Notes: generated by a model not told the origin, from the sequence alone. Positions 1-12,100 are shown, counted from the first letter of the stretch. The stretch is 64,000 bases of DNA from Dysidea avara (GCF_963678975.1 NC_089275.1:22071977-22135976), one strand, 5' to 3'. Program-made: numbers and translations.

Positions 1-874
1 CGGACTTGTGTTGGTTAAGCTATAAATACCAACTGATACTTTTAATGTCATTTAATTACTTTTCAAGATAGCACTAATTCAGACTGGCATTCAATCATCA
101 CTTTAGATATCTGGTGGATATTAAATCCTAAGAATAGTTATTTAATTCATTCTCAGCATCATTTTCACCAATAGACCATCATGTACAGTCATACTTGACA
201 TTATAGTGATCACAATAAATTATTCACCAGAAAGGAATCAAACACAAACTTTACCTATCCAACTTTCAATCAATGAGTATTGCATTGTCTACTTTGTTCT
301 ATTGATACTCTGATTGAAGCATTATGGTGCAATATTCAACTGAAACTTTGACTTGCTAGACAGGTACATTGGAATATGTAAACACCACTTACTTTCGGTA
401 TGCATGCAGTATCATGTCAAAAGTTTATATATACCAATAAATGTTTAGACCAAGGAAAATGATGGCATTGGACATCCATCAAGTGATCATTAAAAAAGTC
501 TATTGTGTGTTCATACTGTACATATCTGATGAATTCTTGTGCCACCACAAAGTAGACTATATATATATGAACAGATCTATTTATCTTGCTGTAGAAACTG
601 CTGCTGCTATACAGCTGCGGTCCGCTACAAATGGTGGGTTGGTAATTGTCAGGTAAATAAAGAGTAGTGCAATATGCATTAGTGGTACATGTTATGTGTT
701 GTGCATATAGATGTGTACCACAGAAAATAAGGATAAAAGCATTGGGTAAATGAGACACATGCACACACTCACACTGAGGCAGGAAGAAAGATCATCTAAA
801 GCTTAGCTTGTTATTGTACAAGTGAAAATCTGCCTATGTATTACCAATATACAAAAGTATACCTAAAAGTTTGT
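1..874. other. Non-coding flank, no gene recognised
   Basis: AT-rich sequence on the 3' side of the Fringe-like gene, which reads towards it. The short open frames here have no family resemblance and no consistent splice context. Part of it should be the 3' untranslated region of that gene. I see no RNA gene or transposon ends. Confidence 0.5.
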
Positions 875-3800
875 TCATCTTGGACACCATGATACACTTG
901 GATACAGCAGACAATGATAAGCCATAAACCTGTACAAACTGGATAAATCCGAATGACACAAATGAACATCTCTCACTTTGTTATATCTCCTGGAATATTA
1001 GACTGTAGAGGTACTGTATGGGTAGCTTGATGAGTCTTTGCATTCATTATGTAACTAACAGTAAGCTGTATGGAGAAATGTTTATGAAATCAATAATTTA
1101 AGCAAACACAAACTAACAAATTTTGATATCTGTTCTTTTGAGAAATCATCCAATTTGTAAAACTGATTATAAATACCATCAACTTCTGTTAGATTACATC
1201 CCAGTACTGCCCCTATAGTATTTATACCTTATAACACTGTACACACACACTATAGCAGTGTAGTTACCGAAGATAAATCCAACTGTTATGTCATCAAAGT
1301 TGCCAGCGAGTTGACAGCTTGCAATGAAATTATCTTTACCACTGGAAGTACATGCACATGTAACTCGTGGGTTACACAAAAGCCACTTGTAAACACAGCA
1401 GCAGCAACAAAGTGGTTTCAAAATTAAACTCCCTACAATCACTTATTTATATAGATGAGTTTAAATATTTACCCAATCTAACAAGTAAACATGTTTTGTT
1501 GAAAACCAATAATATCATTTTAACTAGAGTATAATTAAGTTCACAAAAAATGTGGTTGCCTACCACTTCCAGCTTGACTTGCTTACTTATATGTATGTGT
1601 GCTACTAGAACCATAATACACACACATCACAAAACCTCAGCCACCTAAAGTTAGATATAGATCAAAGCTGTTCGATTGCAAAAGACAACACATACCAACA
1701 CGTTTATCACACCATCAGTGACCTTTAACATCATTCAACAAAGCTTCTAACCATTACTGACTGGAATGATTTACAGAATGAAATAACTGAATGCTCAACC
1801 CTAGATGAATTCTCACATCACCTAAGTTTTTGGATTAGGTATGACTAGCGGCTAGACTGAACATTTAGATAATCTAACAGTCATATAGTTTTACAATGTA
1901 TTGTGTCTATTATTTCTGGTTGTGCAGTTGCACCTCCTGTGTTGCGTCAGCCATACAGCTGTCTTACACAGTAATAAAATCCAAATCTAAATTGCAATGT
2001 TTTGGCTTGAATAATACAACTTGATGATGGACACATTTAGCACTAGCTGTGCAACATCAGCAACATAGACACACAGACATATTTGTTATGTAATCATCAC
2101 TATGTTATGTACAATATCTCATGCATAATTGTGATTTATAAAAAGGGCACAAACTAGAGTAAGAATAATTTTAGTACAAGAATAGAGATCACTGAAGAGT
2201 CAAGCAGGTCAACATGAAGCTATGATGGAGCATGTCAAACTCATTTAACTTTCAATTGCCACACACACATGCAGATCTCTATTCAGACTCCAGCATTGGA
2301 CGTAAGTTCTGTATGTCAAGAAATGGTTAAGCACTGCAATTATTATAAATATATGTTGTATTTTTGACGTGGTAAAGGTAGCTACACTACCAGGTATACA
2401 TCCTAGCAAGCAATTACCAATATGAGAATATTGTGTACATAGCAGTAATCTCAGCAAACTCTTTTAGGGTTTTCTACTTATCAAGACAGGGCATCTACCA
2501 TATCTTTGAGTTTGAAGAGAGATCCATGTGTGGCAATTCAAAGTAGTAGGCTTTAGGTCTACAATGGTTTAACATGCTGACTTTTTAACACTCTTGCTTC
2601 TTCTGTTTTTTTTTTTTTTTTTTTTTTTTTTTGCTTTTTTTCAGTGATCTCCATTCTTCTGTTTATTTTATTACACTGGTATGGTTTATTCACTCACATT
2701 TAATACTTGTTTTGTCACTTCATAGTTATAGCTTGAACTACTCTAACTACTAAGCGTGTCATTTCACAAGACAAAGTAGCCTATGCCAGTTTGTATAGAA
2801 TAAATTCATGAGTATCCATAGTAGTGAAGTACGTATTTACCCAGAACCCCTAAAAACGGTGTCTCAAAAAGAAACTAACTAAACACTAAACAAGCTAAGC
2901 ATGTACAAACCACTGGCAATAATAAAACTTAGTAGTTTGTGGTAGCAAAAAAAATCAGTATACTGAGCTTTATTTCATAGCTTGGGTTCTGCAAGCAGAA
3001 ACTTAGAATACACATGTACCTATGTTCAAATAGTAGGAAGGCATATAGAAGCTTACGTATGCATGGAGTATGGTAATTAAGGTGGTCTATTGTTAATGAG
3101 GAGTATTAGATTAGCTCCTAACTTCAATAAATGTTTTCCTTTCATAATCAGTGCACGACTTGCACAGTAGGTTGCACCAGTTGCATATTGAAAGATATCA
3201 GCCATAACTGTCTAAAAACAAAAATAATGATTGCACAAAAAGACATTCTTTACTGGCATACCAAGTTCCGTTTGTGGATACGGTTCTTTGCATCTTCTTT
3301 AACCTAGAATGTAGACAGGGAATTATAATAGTCCCTGCAGGATTTAAACTCTTTCACTTACTGGTAGGTATGGGTGTTTGTCATACTGACGACGTATTTT
3401 CCATGGGTATTGCCCAATGTAATATGGTTTACTAGGATCATACTGTTGTAGAACATGACTGAGTCGTGGAACATTCACATATATATCATCATCAACATGA
3501 CAATACCATTGGTATCTATGGAGTGATGACAATAGCACACTGTTCATGACATCTAACAACCACACCTGTCCTTGTTATCATTGTGTTTCTCTAAGGCTTT
3601 GTAGTATGAACTGAACTCTGTACCAGTTTTACAGCACAATCCTTTACTGTATAACAATAGATGATTGAAGACTAGCTCAGTTGTGAGATTTGTAATTAAA
3701 ACATACAGCTTGACACATGACTATTGTACTAGGGCTGAAACAAATACTAATACTCCATGGGTACTCTTTAAGGATTGTGGTACTTGGATAGTAAAATTGA

Positions 3801-5457
3801 TACTCAAGTACTCATTGACCCAGCTAACATGATGTATTTGTTATCAGGGAGTGACACAATGAAGGCTGTAGAATTTTATTAACATAATTTTTTTGTCAGG
3901 GACACTAACATCAGTACTTTAATACAGTGTGTGTATCATTGTTATTACTTGGAAAGCTGTAAACTGTTTAATAGGAATGACTACATGCAACTAGTATTCG
4001 TGAATACTTGATCATTAATTCTAGAGAGTACTTGAATACTAAAAAACCATGATCGTTTCATCCCTAGATTGTACCATAAAGATGGGAGCCATATTTTAGT
4101 CAAGAGGAGTGAGTGGAAGGGCAATAAAGGAGAGGGGGACTGTTGCTACACTACTAGTGTGAGAATTTTACCCATGTGATGGGCCAGTGAAACCATTCCA
4201 TTTTTGTCTTCTTGCATATATCAATTGCTTATCAATTAGACATCACGTTTGGGCATTTAAATGATGGTACAGTAAAGCAATATTTGCACCCAAAAAAATT
4301 ATCTTGAAGGATCAGCGACTCCATATCTGAAAAGAAATTTCTGATACACATAAACCATACAGCACTACCAAATTTCATGCTTTTATCCAATACTACACAG
4401 AATGGCCTTATTAAGGTACTCTTACAGTGAGTGATTTTCTATGCAAGACGAAACAACCACATTAAACCCTGTACATAAATAAGTACACATAGCATAACAA
4501 ACGTAGAGAAAATATTTCCATGTACCTGCTTTCTTAATTGTATCGAGATATGGTTTTCCTGCAGAAGCATTATCACTGGTTATTGTTAACTGAATAATAG
4601 TGGCAGAATGTATTATCAATGTAAACATGTATTGTATGTACCTCGTCTTTATCTAAAAGTTGAAACCAAGTCAACATCGAAGGGAACAGCCTATCTTTGT
4701 AATTTTTCCCAGATGATTTCACAGAAAAGTATATATTATGAGTGTAGTTTGCATTAACTTTTTCCAATGGTTTGCCATTAATTTTAATGGGAGTAATTTC
4801 TGGAGAATCTGATACAATCGCGTTTTCATTAGTAGAAGTGGACTCTGCTACTTTACCATCAGTTTGTGGAGTAGGACTTGTATGATCAGGTAAATTGGGT
4901 GCTTTCTTTTTATTAACATTTTGATTTTGATTGGTAGAAGTGGGCTTCACTTCATGTAGTGTGAGGTTAGTGTAATCAGGTTCTTCTTGATTGTGATCAA
5001 GTTTATCTGGAGAAGTTTCTTTTTCAATAGCAGAAGTGGACTCTGCTACTTTATCATCAGTTTGTGGAGTAGGACTTACATGATCAGGTAAGCTGGGAAC
5101 TTCTTTCTTATGATCACTTTTATTCTTATCAGTGTAGTTGGAGTTCACTTCTTTATACTTAACTTGTGTGAGATTAGGGTGATCAGGATTGTGATCAAGT
5201 TTATCTGGAGAAGTTTCTTTTTCAATAGCAGAAGTGGATTCTGCTACTTTATCATCAGTTTGTGGAGTAGGACTTACATGATCAGGTAAGCTGGGAACTT
5301 CTTTCTTATGATCACTTTTATTCTTATCAGTGTAGTTGGAGTTCACTTCTTTATACTTAACTTGTGTGAGATTAGGGTGATCAGGATTGTGATCAAGTTT
5401 ATTATCAGGGAAACTCCCAAAATTGTTGATTGTCGTGTGCTCCACTACAAGCACATC
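875..5457 (-). CDS. Fringe-like beta-1,3-N-acetylglucosaminyltransferase with repeat-built stem (5' exon missing)
   Basis: Nine exons read on the minus strand: 5457-4642, 4589-4526, 3671-3566, 3515-3362, 3303-3262, 3211-3123, 1317-1268, 1212-1110 and 989-875 (stop at 877-875). All junctions have GT/AG borders and agreeing phases. Family marks in order: a strand near VNANYTHNIYFSVKSSGKN, the metal-binding HVDDDIYVNVPRL, FQYATGATYCASRALIMK, the catalytic-region FDDITVGFIFG, and the C-terminal YHCLLYPSVSWCPR, all as in Fringe. Fringe enzymes are Golgi type II membrane proteins that extend O-fucose on EGF repeats and so modulate Notch; activity here is inferred from homology. The first exon shown begins after an intron acceptor (phase 0), so cytoplasmic tail and membrane anchor lie upstream and were not found securely. 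The first 200 or so residues are a low-complexity, Lys/Asp/Thr/Ser-rich stem made of 66-residue repeats, which ordinary Fringe proteins lack. Confidence 0.82.
2154..2679. mobile_element. Decayed inverted-repeat element, CTAGTGTAA family (copy 1)
   Basis: Lies in the 1.8-kb intron of the Fringe-like gene. The left end (CTAGAGTAAGAATAATTTTA) and the right end (ending TTACACTGG) match, in degraded form, the element at 7881-8200. Subterminal blocks are shared too: a GAGATC...CTGAA block near each end and a TTAACATGCTGACTT block. It carries a long poly-T tract at about 2609-2632. No coding capacity. Confidence 0.6.
4801..5400 (-). repeat. 198-bp coding tandem repeat (three units)
   Basis: Inside the stem exon of the Fringe-like gene. 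Units read 5400-5203, 5202-5005 and 5004 to about 4801. The first two are nearly identical at nucleotide level (I find very few differences), the third is clearly diverged in its first half. Each unit encodes 66 residues starting KLDHN and including LPDHxSPTPQTDxKVAEST. The unit length is a multiple of three, so copy number can change without a frameshift. Confidence 0.9.
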
Positions 5458-7340
5458 CTAAACACAATGAGCCATTATAAATCAGCAAAGATAAAACTAT
5501 ACAGCAGAGGGTCGGATTCTCAAAGAGAAGGGGTAATGTAGGTACAGTTACGTAGTATTTATAACACATATATTATACAAGACTAAAAGAGGTACATTTT
5601 GTGCCATCCAGCAGAATGTAGAGATCTATTTAGAAGAGTAAAACAAGAATTCTGAAAGTTTTTAATTTCTAAGAATGCACACATATTTCAAAGTCCAGAT
5701 AGATTTTGAATATACAGAACTTCACAGCAAAAATCTAAATCCGGATGGATTTTGATTAACAAAACCACAAACTAAAAATAAAGAGGATCTGAATAACTGT
5801 ACTGATGTGATAATCTCTGCACTGGGCAGTAGACTGTGTAGACTCAAGCTCAACAGTAACTCTTTTCCAGGTTGTATCTCCACTGGACTGGTACAATAGG
5901 ACCTTGATTATTGAAACTCCTGAGCCATTAACTTTAGAATGATAGAAGTGACTGTTCTATTAGAGTATTTTGCCTATGAAAGTGCATGTAAACTAGCAGA
6001 ACTCTCAACAGCGATTCTGCATCAGGTGTTGGCTGTTGACAGTTTAAATTCAATTCTCAAAGACAATACTACACAATGCTAAAGTTCAAGTTGTTGTTGT
6101 GTTAGTTTAAATGTATTTTTAAAGTACATAATTTTTTTTATTCAACATAGTTTCAGTTTCAAGTTTCTGAATGCCTGGTTTACACCTTGCAAGTTCTAGA
6201 GATAGCTACTAATAGATAAATCAAGTTTCGGGTGCTACAAATTGGCGCAGGCAAATACTCCTGGGCCAGGGCTAGGCTCTACAAGTGAAGGTGTGGCACC
6301 CATAGTCCCATTCATCTGTTATGTGAGTTAGCTTTCTCAGTTAACACATGGTACACATTGATGTTACAGCTAGGTGGGCTGCTTCTAGGCCACCAGGTCC
6401 TTTAACAGCTGGTGAGTAAAGTTGTTTGCTCAAGGAAACAATAACAGAAACTGGGCTTAACTACTCGCTGTCTCTGTCTGTCTCTCTCACGCATGCACAC
6501 ACACAATATAGAAGAAAAAAACACAGAGTAAAGTAATAAAAAGACCTGGTTATATAGTGACAGATTTGGCATGCAGCAGCACATACAGCATAACCATGAA
6601 CCAATTCAAATAGCTGTAGCTACAAATGTTACACATAGCTATCAGTTATCATCCATGAGGGGTTGAGTCCATTATAGACCATAAAAGTGAAACTTGTATT
6701 TTGTGGTTAGCCATCCAGTGTAAGTGGCTAAATGGTATATATATTTATAGTGAAGCCATGTAAGATTGCTTGGTTAGTGCTTAGGTGGCTTTGTTATAAT
6801 GTTTGGTGTATCACGAACCATGTTAGTGGTTCATAATATGGTTCATAATAGAGATCGCCTATGTTTTTAGCCAAAATCCTAATAGAACACACACCTAAAC
6901 ACCACCTTAGGAAGCCCCCCCAGCCACAAAAGAAGCCTTAGAAGTAAATTTGGAAGATGTTTAGGTTCACTGGAAATATGAAGTCAAAAGGAATGAATAA
7001 AAGTACTTTTTTAAATTTCTGAAATATGCCATTTTGTTCGCCTTATTATTTTTTCCACAGGGCTAGAAGCAAAATGTGAGTACTTTTTGGGCTACATAAC
7101 TTTCCTTCCTATGTCTTTCTTCACATCCATGACCTATTTTTAAATGCATATTACAATGATAACACATTCTCAAGCAAATTTGCTTCTTGTATAGGTTCAC
7201 TTTGCCATTGATCTTCTGACATAGTGTCTGCAAGCAGTGCAAGGGTGACCAACGTGCTAACTGTGTTAATAAGTAACCAATCTATTTATGTTAACAAGTT
7301 CAAAACCTTATATCATTACCTATATTCAACCACAGTATAT
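5458..7340. other. Non-coding region upstream of known Fringe-like exons
   Basis: No supported exon. Contains one copy of the dispersed 20-bp motif at 5949-5968 and, near 6860-6930, a block (AATCCTAATAGAACACACAC) that recurs in reverse orientation near 24165-24185. It may be intron of the Fringe-like gene if the missing 5' exon lies further to the right. Confidence 0.4.
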
Positions 7341-7557
7341 TACCGTAAGCAAGGAAATTTTGACGTAAGAAAAATTTGACGAATTCACACTTCAGCAGAT
7401 TTAACAAATTAAACGTTGACGAAAATCAACAAATTGTAGACAAAACCTGTACTTTTAAAGGCGCTTATAAACATTTGACATTTTAAATTTGATGAATTAA
7501 ACTGATTCGTCAAATTAGTCAAATTTTTTTGACGTCAAAATTTCCTTGCATATGGTA
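7341..7557. mobile_element. 217-bp miniature inverted-repeat element
   Basis: Terminal inverted repeats of about 26 bp: the left begins TACCGTAAGCAAGGAAATTT and the right ends AAATTTCCTTGCATATGGTA. The interior is AT-rich with repeated TTGACGAA/TTCGTCAA blocks that can pair. No open frame of interest. The terminal TA on both sides would fit a TA target, but the duplication cannot be separated from the repeat itself. Confidence 0.8.
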
Positions 7558-7880
7558 AGTTCATACCAGAGCAACAATGTTGTTGTGTACCTGACTTATT
7601 GTGACCACATAGCTGCACATATCAGAAGCCATACTATTGCTGACCACAACATGCTATACACTGCCTATAGTTGGATATGTCAAAGCTCTACAGTACAAAG
7701 TACATTCAATAGTAATGAAACAATACACTGGTGTTTGCTAACTCTGATAATGTTAGCTGACTACTTAACAGCTACTATACATGATGACTAACTTGATATA
7801 GATGTTTAGTACTGTGTAATATTAACAACTCTTATTATCATGTTAGCTATCCATAAATGGATTAATAAAAAGCAAACAAA

Positions 7881-8200
7881 CTAGTGTAAAAATAATTTTA
7901 AAAATTAAAACATGAGAATAGAGATCGCTGAAAAAAGTAAAGAAACAAGAGTCAAACAAGCCAGCATGTTAAACACACAGATCTCTATTTGGACTCAAAA
8001 AAAATATTTATATAGAAGCATTCTCAGTACTTATCTGCCCCTGATTTATGGAGAAACTACTGTTTTTTCCTTAGTTTCTACCATATCTGTTGAGTCCAAA
8101 TAGAGATCTCTGTGTGTTTAACATGCTGGCTTGTTTGACTCTTGTTTCTTTACTTTTTTCAGCGATCTCTATTCCACATGTTTTAATATTTTTACACTAG
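7881..8200. mobile_element. Miniature inverted-repeat element, CTAGTGTAA family (copy 2)
   Basis: Ends CTAGTGTAAAAAT and ATTTTTACACTAG. The two arms are inverted repeats of over 100 bp (7917-8020 pairs with about 8088-8180), with blocks such as AATAGAGATCGCTGAAAAAA and GTTAAACACACAGAGATCTC readable in both arms. It could form a long hairpin. The arms are far better preserved than in the copy at 2154-2679. Confidence 0.85.
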
Positions 8201-8386
8201 TATATATATAACTGGAAATTTTAGAGGAATGAGACTTTTGCAAATTTTGTGAGTAATGACAGCTTTGTAAAACATAATCATGAAATGTTTGAGGTTGATA
8301 CATGTAGCTATTACCTTACCAAAACAATGTTAAAATGTTTTCTAGACTTTCATGAATAAAAAGATGTGAAAATCGTACTTGCACAG

Positions 8387-8917
8387 CAGCGTTGAAACCT
8401 GGTCGGGTCATCCGGGTCAACCAGGTCACATTTTCTCCGGGTCATCCGGGTCCGACCCAGTTTACAAATTATCCGGGTCTGACCCGGATTGGATCACGTG
8501 AGAAACGAAATTCTTCATTTGACGACGTGGAAACTTATAAACGCTATTGCGTAGCTTTTTCGTGAGCCACACCCACTTATTGCATTACCAACATACGCTC
8601 AGCCACGCTCATTTATTAGTAAGCGCAGTATGTATCATGAAACTGAGTGGTGAAGGGTAGCTATTGTCAGTAGGTGATGACTTTTTTTTTTTTTGGTCTT
8701 CAACTTACAGCTAGGCTGAAGTTGCAATGGAACCCCCATTTTTAAAAGCCTCGATCCGCCCCTGTTTACTCAACACGAATCGAATGCACAAAACGTAGTC
8801 TCGCTCACTTGCTCGAGACTAGCCGAAACATAGCTCTTATCGCACGCCTCGGCTTTAATTAATCCGGGTCAATCTGGGTCACATCCGGGTCAGTGGGTAG
8901 ACCCGCTTTCAACGCTG
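8387..8917. mobile_element. hAT-like non-autonomous element with CCGGGTCA repeats
   Basis: Ends CAGCGTTGAAA and TTTCAACGCTG are exact inverted repeats, and both flanks carry the same 8 bases TTGCACAG (8379-8386 and 8918-8925). An 8-bp target duplication is typical of hAT transposons. Subterminal regions hold many CCGGGTCA/TGACCCGG copies, a likely transposase-binding array. The interior (about 8650-8764) contains a fragment ending GATCCGCCCCTG that matches part of the element at 23479-23776, so a second element is partly embedded. Confidence 0.8.
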
Positions 8918-9359
8918 TTGCACAGTTTCGCAAAAGTTTCATCCTTTGAAAATGTCTGGCTATATGGTATTTCCTTTGAACGGACAGTACAATCACAGCT
9001 ATTCTTATATGGTGGGGCTTGACTATATGGTAGGACTTGCCAAAAATCAAATACATCCAGGAGCAGAAAAGAATGTTGAGATGCACATCTTACTAGAAAC
9101 TGCCTATCCTGTACTAACATCACAGTTGTTTTACAGGAAGATAGAAAACCTTACTGAGCCTTACAAGCAATGTTTGCATTACTGATGTAGCTAAACACTC
9201 AAACATGTGACTAAAACTAAATCTTCTAAATAGAACACCCATTGCATACAACAAGACAATAAAAGGTTGAAATGTACTGAGATAGGATACCATGCATATT
9301 GCCTGTTTTGTGCTTAAAATCGTAAAAGATAATAAACTTCTTATCGATTATTAAGACAA

Positions 9360-9984
9360 TATATGTGACCCAGTCTGAGAAAACCGGTCTTATCATCCAT
9401 GTCAGCAGATTTGATTTTTCATCCAGGACACAAAGCTACATGAATAAACTATCTAATTCCACAATCAAAACTTGAGTGGTCTGGTTTTGCTGGCTGCTTT
9501 TCCCAAACCCAGTGGCGATCCGTACGTGTGGTGTGGGGCCTCAATGGAGCCCTGGTCAGCCTGGGGATGACTGTACATGGCTGTATAGCTCTGTGGTGTT
9601 GAATAAGTACCTCTGCTGTGAATTTCCTTTCATTTTAGCCAGTTTTGAGACTTCAATGGCCCTAATTCATCCTTGGCCTTCCTTTTCAATTTTTGAACAC
9701 CATCTTGCCTGCCTTCCAGGACCCCCCCTCCCACCCAATTTGCAGCTCGCCTGGTACAGTCAACCTCGGTTTAAAAACTATCTAAAATGGCGGGAAACTT
9801 AGTTGTTGGCTACTTGCACAGTGGATACTCTGGAAGGTAAGGAATTAGTGTAAAACGTGTGAAAATTTGGTACACATAGCTTCAACCATTGGCAAGCTAC
9901 AACACACTAAATACTTAAAACCGGCGTTTCTCAATACCTTTAAATAGGCGATAAGCCCGGTTTTCCCAGACTGGGTCACATATA
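9360..9984. mobile_element. 625-bp inverted-repeat element
   Basis: Left end TATATGTGACCCAGTCTGAG, continued by AAAACCGG; the right end is its reverse complement with one or two changes (CCGGTTTTCCCAGACTGGGT then CACATATA). The interior includes a 108-codon open frame at 9476-9802 that is rich in Trp and Pro, resembles nothing I know, and is best taken as chance. Superfamily not assigned. Confidence 0.8.
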
Positions 9985-10456
9985 GTATACAAACAGGGGC
10001 CTAGACTCAGGATTACCATACACTGATAGCCAAAGAGCGATCAGTGCAGGAGCCCTGGCAAGACTTACATTACTTAACTTACAGTACAAAATTAACTACA
10101 CAGTAACAAAGTTCAGATCAAGAGGTCCAATAGATCCCACTCTGGGGATAATGCTTCAGTTTCAGCAACATGGTGAACTTGGAGGCATTTCCCCCTACAA
10201 CACACTCATACGAGCTCATAGGATATATTAAAGAGGAAGGTTTATATTGAAAACTAGGGTGTACTGCACTAAATCGGCGACAATGGAAGAGAATAGCAAC
10301 TGGACTTTGTATCCAAGGTCTTCATAAGTATCATTATGGTCTCACATAGCCAGACCACTACTTTTTTGTGTGTGTCTGGTTACACAAGACTGGCATCATT
10401 ATATAAGTCAAAATATGAAATTAACTTCTCTGGGATGTCCCTGTATGCCTCACCAT

Positions 10457-10789
10457 TAGTCTAGCGCAGCCAGACCACTATTTCAGTGCTGGGGCTTATC
10501 AATTGGAGATTATAAGCGCCCACGCTGAAAAGGGTCTGGTACACTTCCAATAGGCCAGTTGTGACAGCACCTTGAGGTGTCAATAGGCTGATTGTTCGAC
10601 TAGTCTCTAATTATCAGCACTGGTGATTTAAAACGTATTTGAATCAGTCAACAGTCTCGAAGTATTAAATGAGGTGCTGTCACACAACTGGCCTATTGGA
10701 AGTGTACCAGACCCTTTTCAGCGCGGGTGCTTATAATCTCCAATCGATAAGCCCCAGTGCTGAAATAGTGATCTGGCTGCGTGAGACTA
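10457..10789. mobile_element. Long-arm palindromic element (TAGTCTC...CCAGACC family)
   Basis: Two arms of about 115 bp in inverted orientation: 10457-10575 and about 10670-10789. Both contain GGGGCTTATC, GGAGATTATAAGC, AAAAGGGTCTGGTACACTTC and CAATAGGCCAGTTGTG. Only about 95 bp separates the arms. Ends are TAGTCT and AGACTA. Part of a family with the hairpins at 10930-11047 and 60004-60083. Confidence 0.8.
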
Positions 10790-10929
10790 CCTCACCATAT
10801 GCTTCAAACACTGTATGATTTATCATAGTTATTCTACTTTTGAGGGAAACATTTAAAATACGTATTACATGTCGATACAGGAACATAAGTGATTCTTGAA
10901 AAAATTCACATGTCCCCACTGCTTCCCGG

Positions 10930-11047
10930 TACTCTCGCATGGCCAGACCGCTATTCCAGCGCAGGGGCTTATCGATTAGAGATTATAAGCCCCAATCTCT
11001 AATTGATAAGCCCTACGCTGGAATAGCGGTCTGGCCACACGAGACTA
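10930..11047. mobile_element. 118-bp hairpin element (TAGTCTC...CCAGACC family)
   Basis: Almost a perfect palindrome throughout: GGCCAGACCGCTATTCCAGC on the left returns as GCTGGAATAGCGGTCTGGCC on the right, with GGGGCTTATCGATTAGAGAT pairing in the middle and essentially no loop. Ends are TACTCTCG and CGAGACTA. Same terminal and internal blocks as the larger element just to the left. Confidence 0.85.
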
Positions 11048-11349
11048 GTTTCCTGGGAGGGAGGTGCAGGGGGGTGTCACGTACGTACGTGCTGTAGGTA
11101 GATCTGCAAAGTCTTGACCGGCCGAAATTTCACTTTGACCTGTGACTAAGAGCCTTTTTCGACCTTTGACCGGTGACTTAGCAACGACATTTCAGCACTT
11201 TTCGATTGTGGGTTGGAAGCTTTTATCCTTGACCATTGAATTGGCACAATTTTGGTGGCCTTGACCTTTGACTTAGACTTTGACCGCGGTTGCAGATCTA
11301 CCTACAGTGAGTGCCTCTGTGTCACCCCCTTGAGGTGGGGGGGATAAAC

Positions 11350-11848
11350 TACCGTATAGCCTAAATATTGAGGGGGAAAAATTTCGCTGATTTCGTGGTT
11401 TTGAGGGTCATCAGCAAAATTTTAGCCTTGAAATATTTAGACCATAGTCTAATACATTTTGAGAGTGTTAATGCACCTATCAATGTTATCCCCCACCTAC
11501 CCTCTCCCGGGCGTAGTGGGGGAAATGGTGGGGATATGCCTTTTTGAAAAATCTAATTCTCCACCCATGGGGGAACGACTAGTGGTCAAATCTCCATGTA
11601 GTATGGCTGTTAGGTACTTTAGGAAACAGGTCAATTCCTTTAGCTTGCAAGTTAAAACAAACGCCTAAAATTTCGAGCGGTCAAATGCCCCACTAGTGGG
11701 GCATAGTTTCAATCAAATCAGGTCAAACTCCCCCACTAATCCCCTAGTAAGCCCGGGAGGGGGGTAGTGGGGTTTAACATTGATAGGCGCATAACAAATC
11801 CACGAAAATTTTACATTGGTCAACCTCGAATATTTAGGCTATACGGTA
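11350..11848. mobile_element. Inverted-repeat element with a nested insertion
   Basis: Ends TACCGTATAGCCTAAATATT and AATATTTAGGCTATACGGTA are perfect inverted repeats. The internal flanks (CTAATACATTTTG... and ...AAATCCACGAAAATTTTA) are shared with a second copy at 12101-12281. The host element is split by the insertion at 11472-11791. No coding capacity. Confidence 0.85.
11472..11791. mobile_element. 320-bp element nested in the element at 11350-11848
   Basis: Ends TGCACCTATCAATGTTA and TAACATTGATAGGCGCA, followed by C-rich blocks around CCCGGG in inverted orientation. It is flanked on both sides by TAA (11469-11471 and 11792-11794), a 3-bp duplication as expected for PIF/Harbinger-type elements. 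The paralogous element at 12101-12281 lacks it, providing an empty site. Confidence 0.82.
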
Positions 11849-11894
11849 CATTGAATTGATAGATCACCCGGTATAATACATTCCCACTCACGTA

Positions 11895-12024
11895 CAGGAG
11901 CCACTTCAGGTATCGGTACCCAGTAGTTAGAAATTAACAGTGTCACGATAACTAGACATAAAAACGACGATCCAGTGGCAATGAGGTATACTCGCAGATA
12001 ATCGGTAGAACTAGTTAGGACCAT
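11895..12024 (-). CDS. Possible first exon encoding a type II membrane anchor (tentative)
   Basis: ATG at 12024, then a short N-terminal segment, a hydrophobic stretch of about 22 residues (YLIATGSSFLCLVIVTLLIS) and a Pro/Val-rich start of a lumenal or outer segment. A good donor (GTAC|gtgagt) follows at about 11894. It begins some 490 bp beyond the stop of the TRANK1-like gene on the same strand and reads away from it. A short tail, one membrane helix and a stem is what the missing 5' end of the Fringe-like gene should look like. However, this donor leaves one base over (phase 1), while the first known Fringe-like exon starts in phase 0, so they do not join directly. Could equally be chance. 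Confidence 0.3.
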
Positions 12025-12100
12025 CAGTGTCGCTCAGGCAGTTACAGATGAAACTTCGCAATAAGTACACATCCACCTCTGAAAATTTTTTTGATGCGCT

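Noticed and set aside
9476-9802. 108-codon plus-strand frame
   Set aside because: It lies wholly within an inverted-repeat element and has odd composition (Trp/Pro rich) with no family resemblance.
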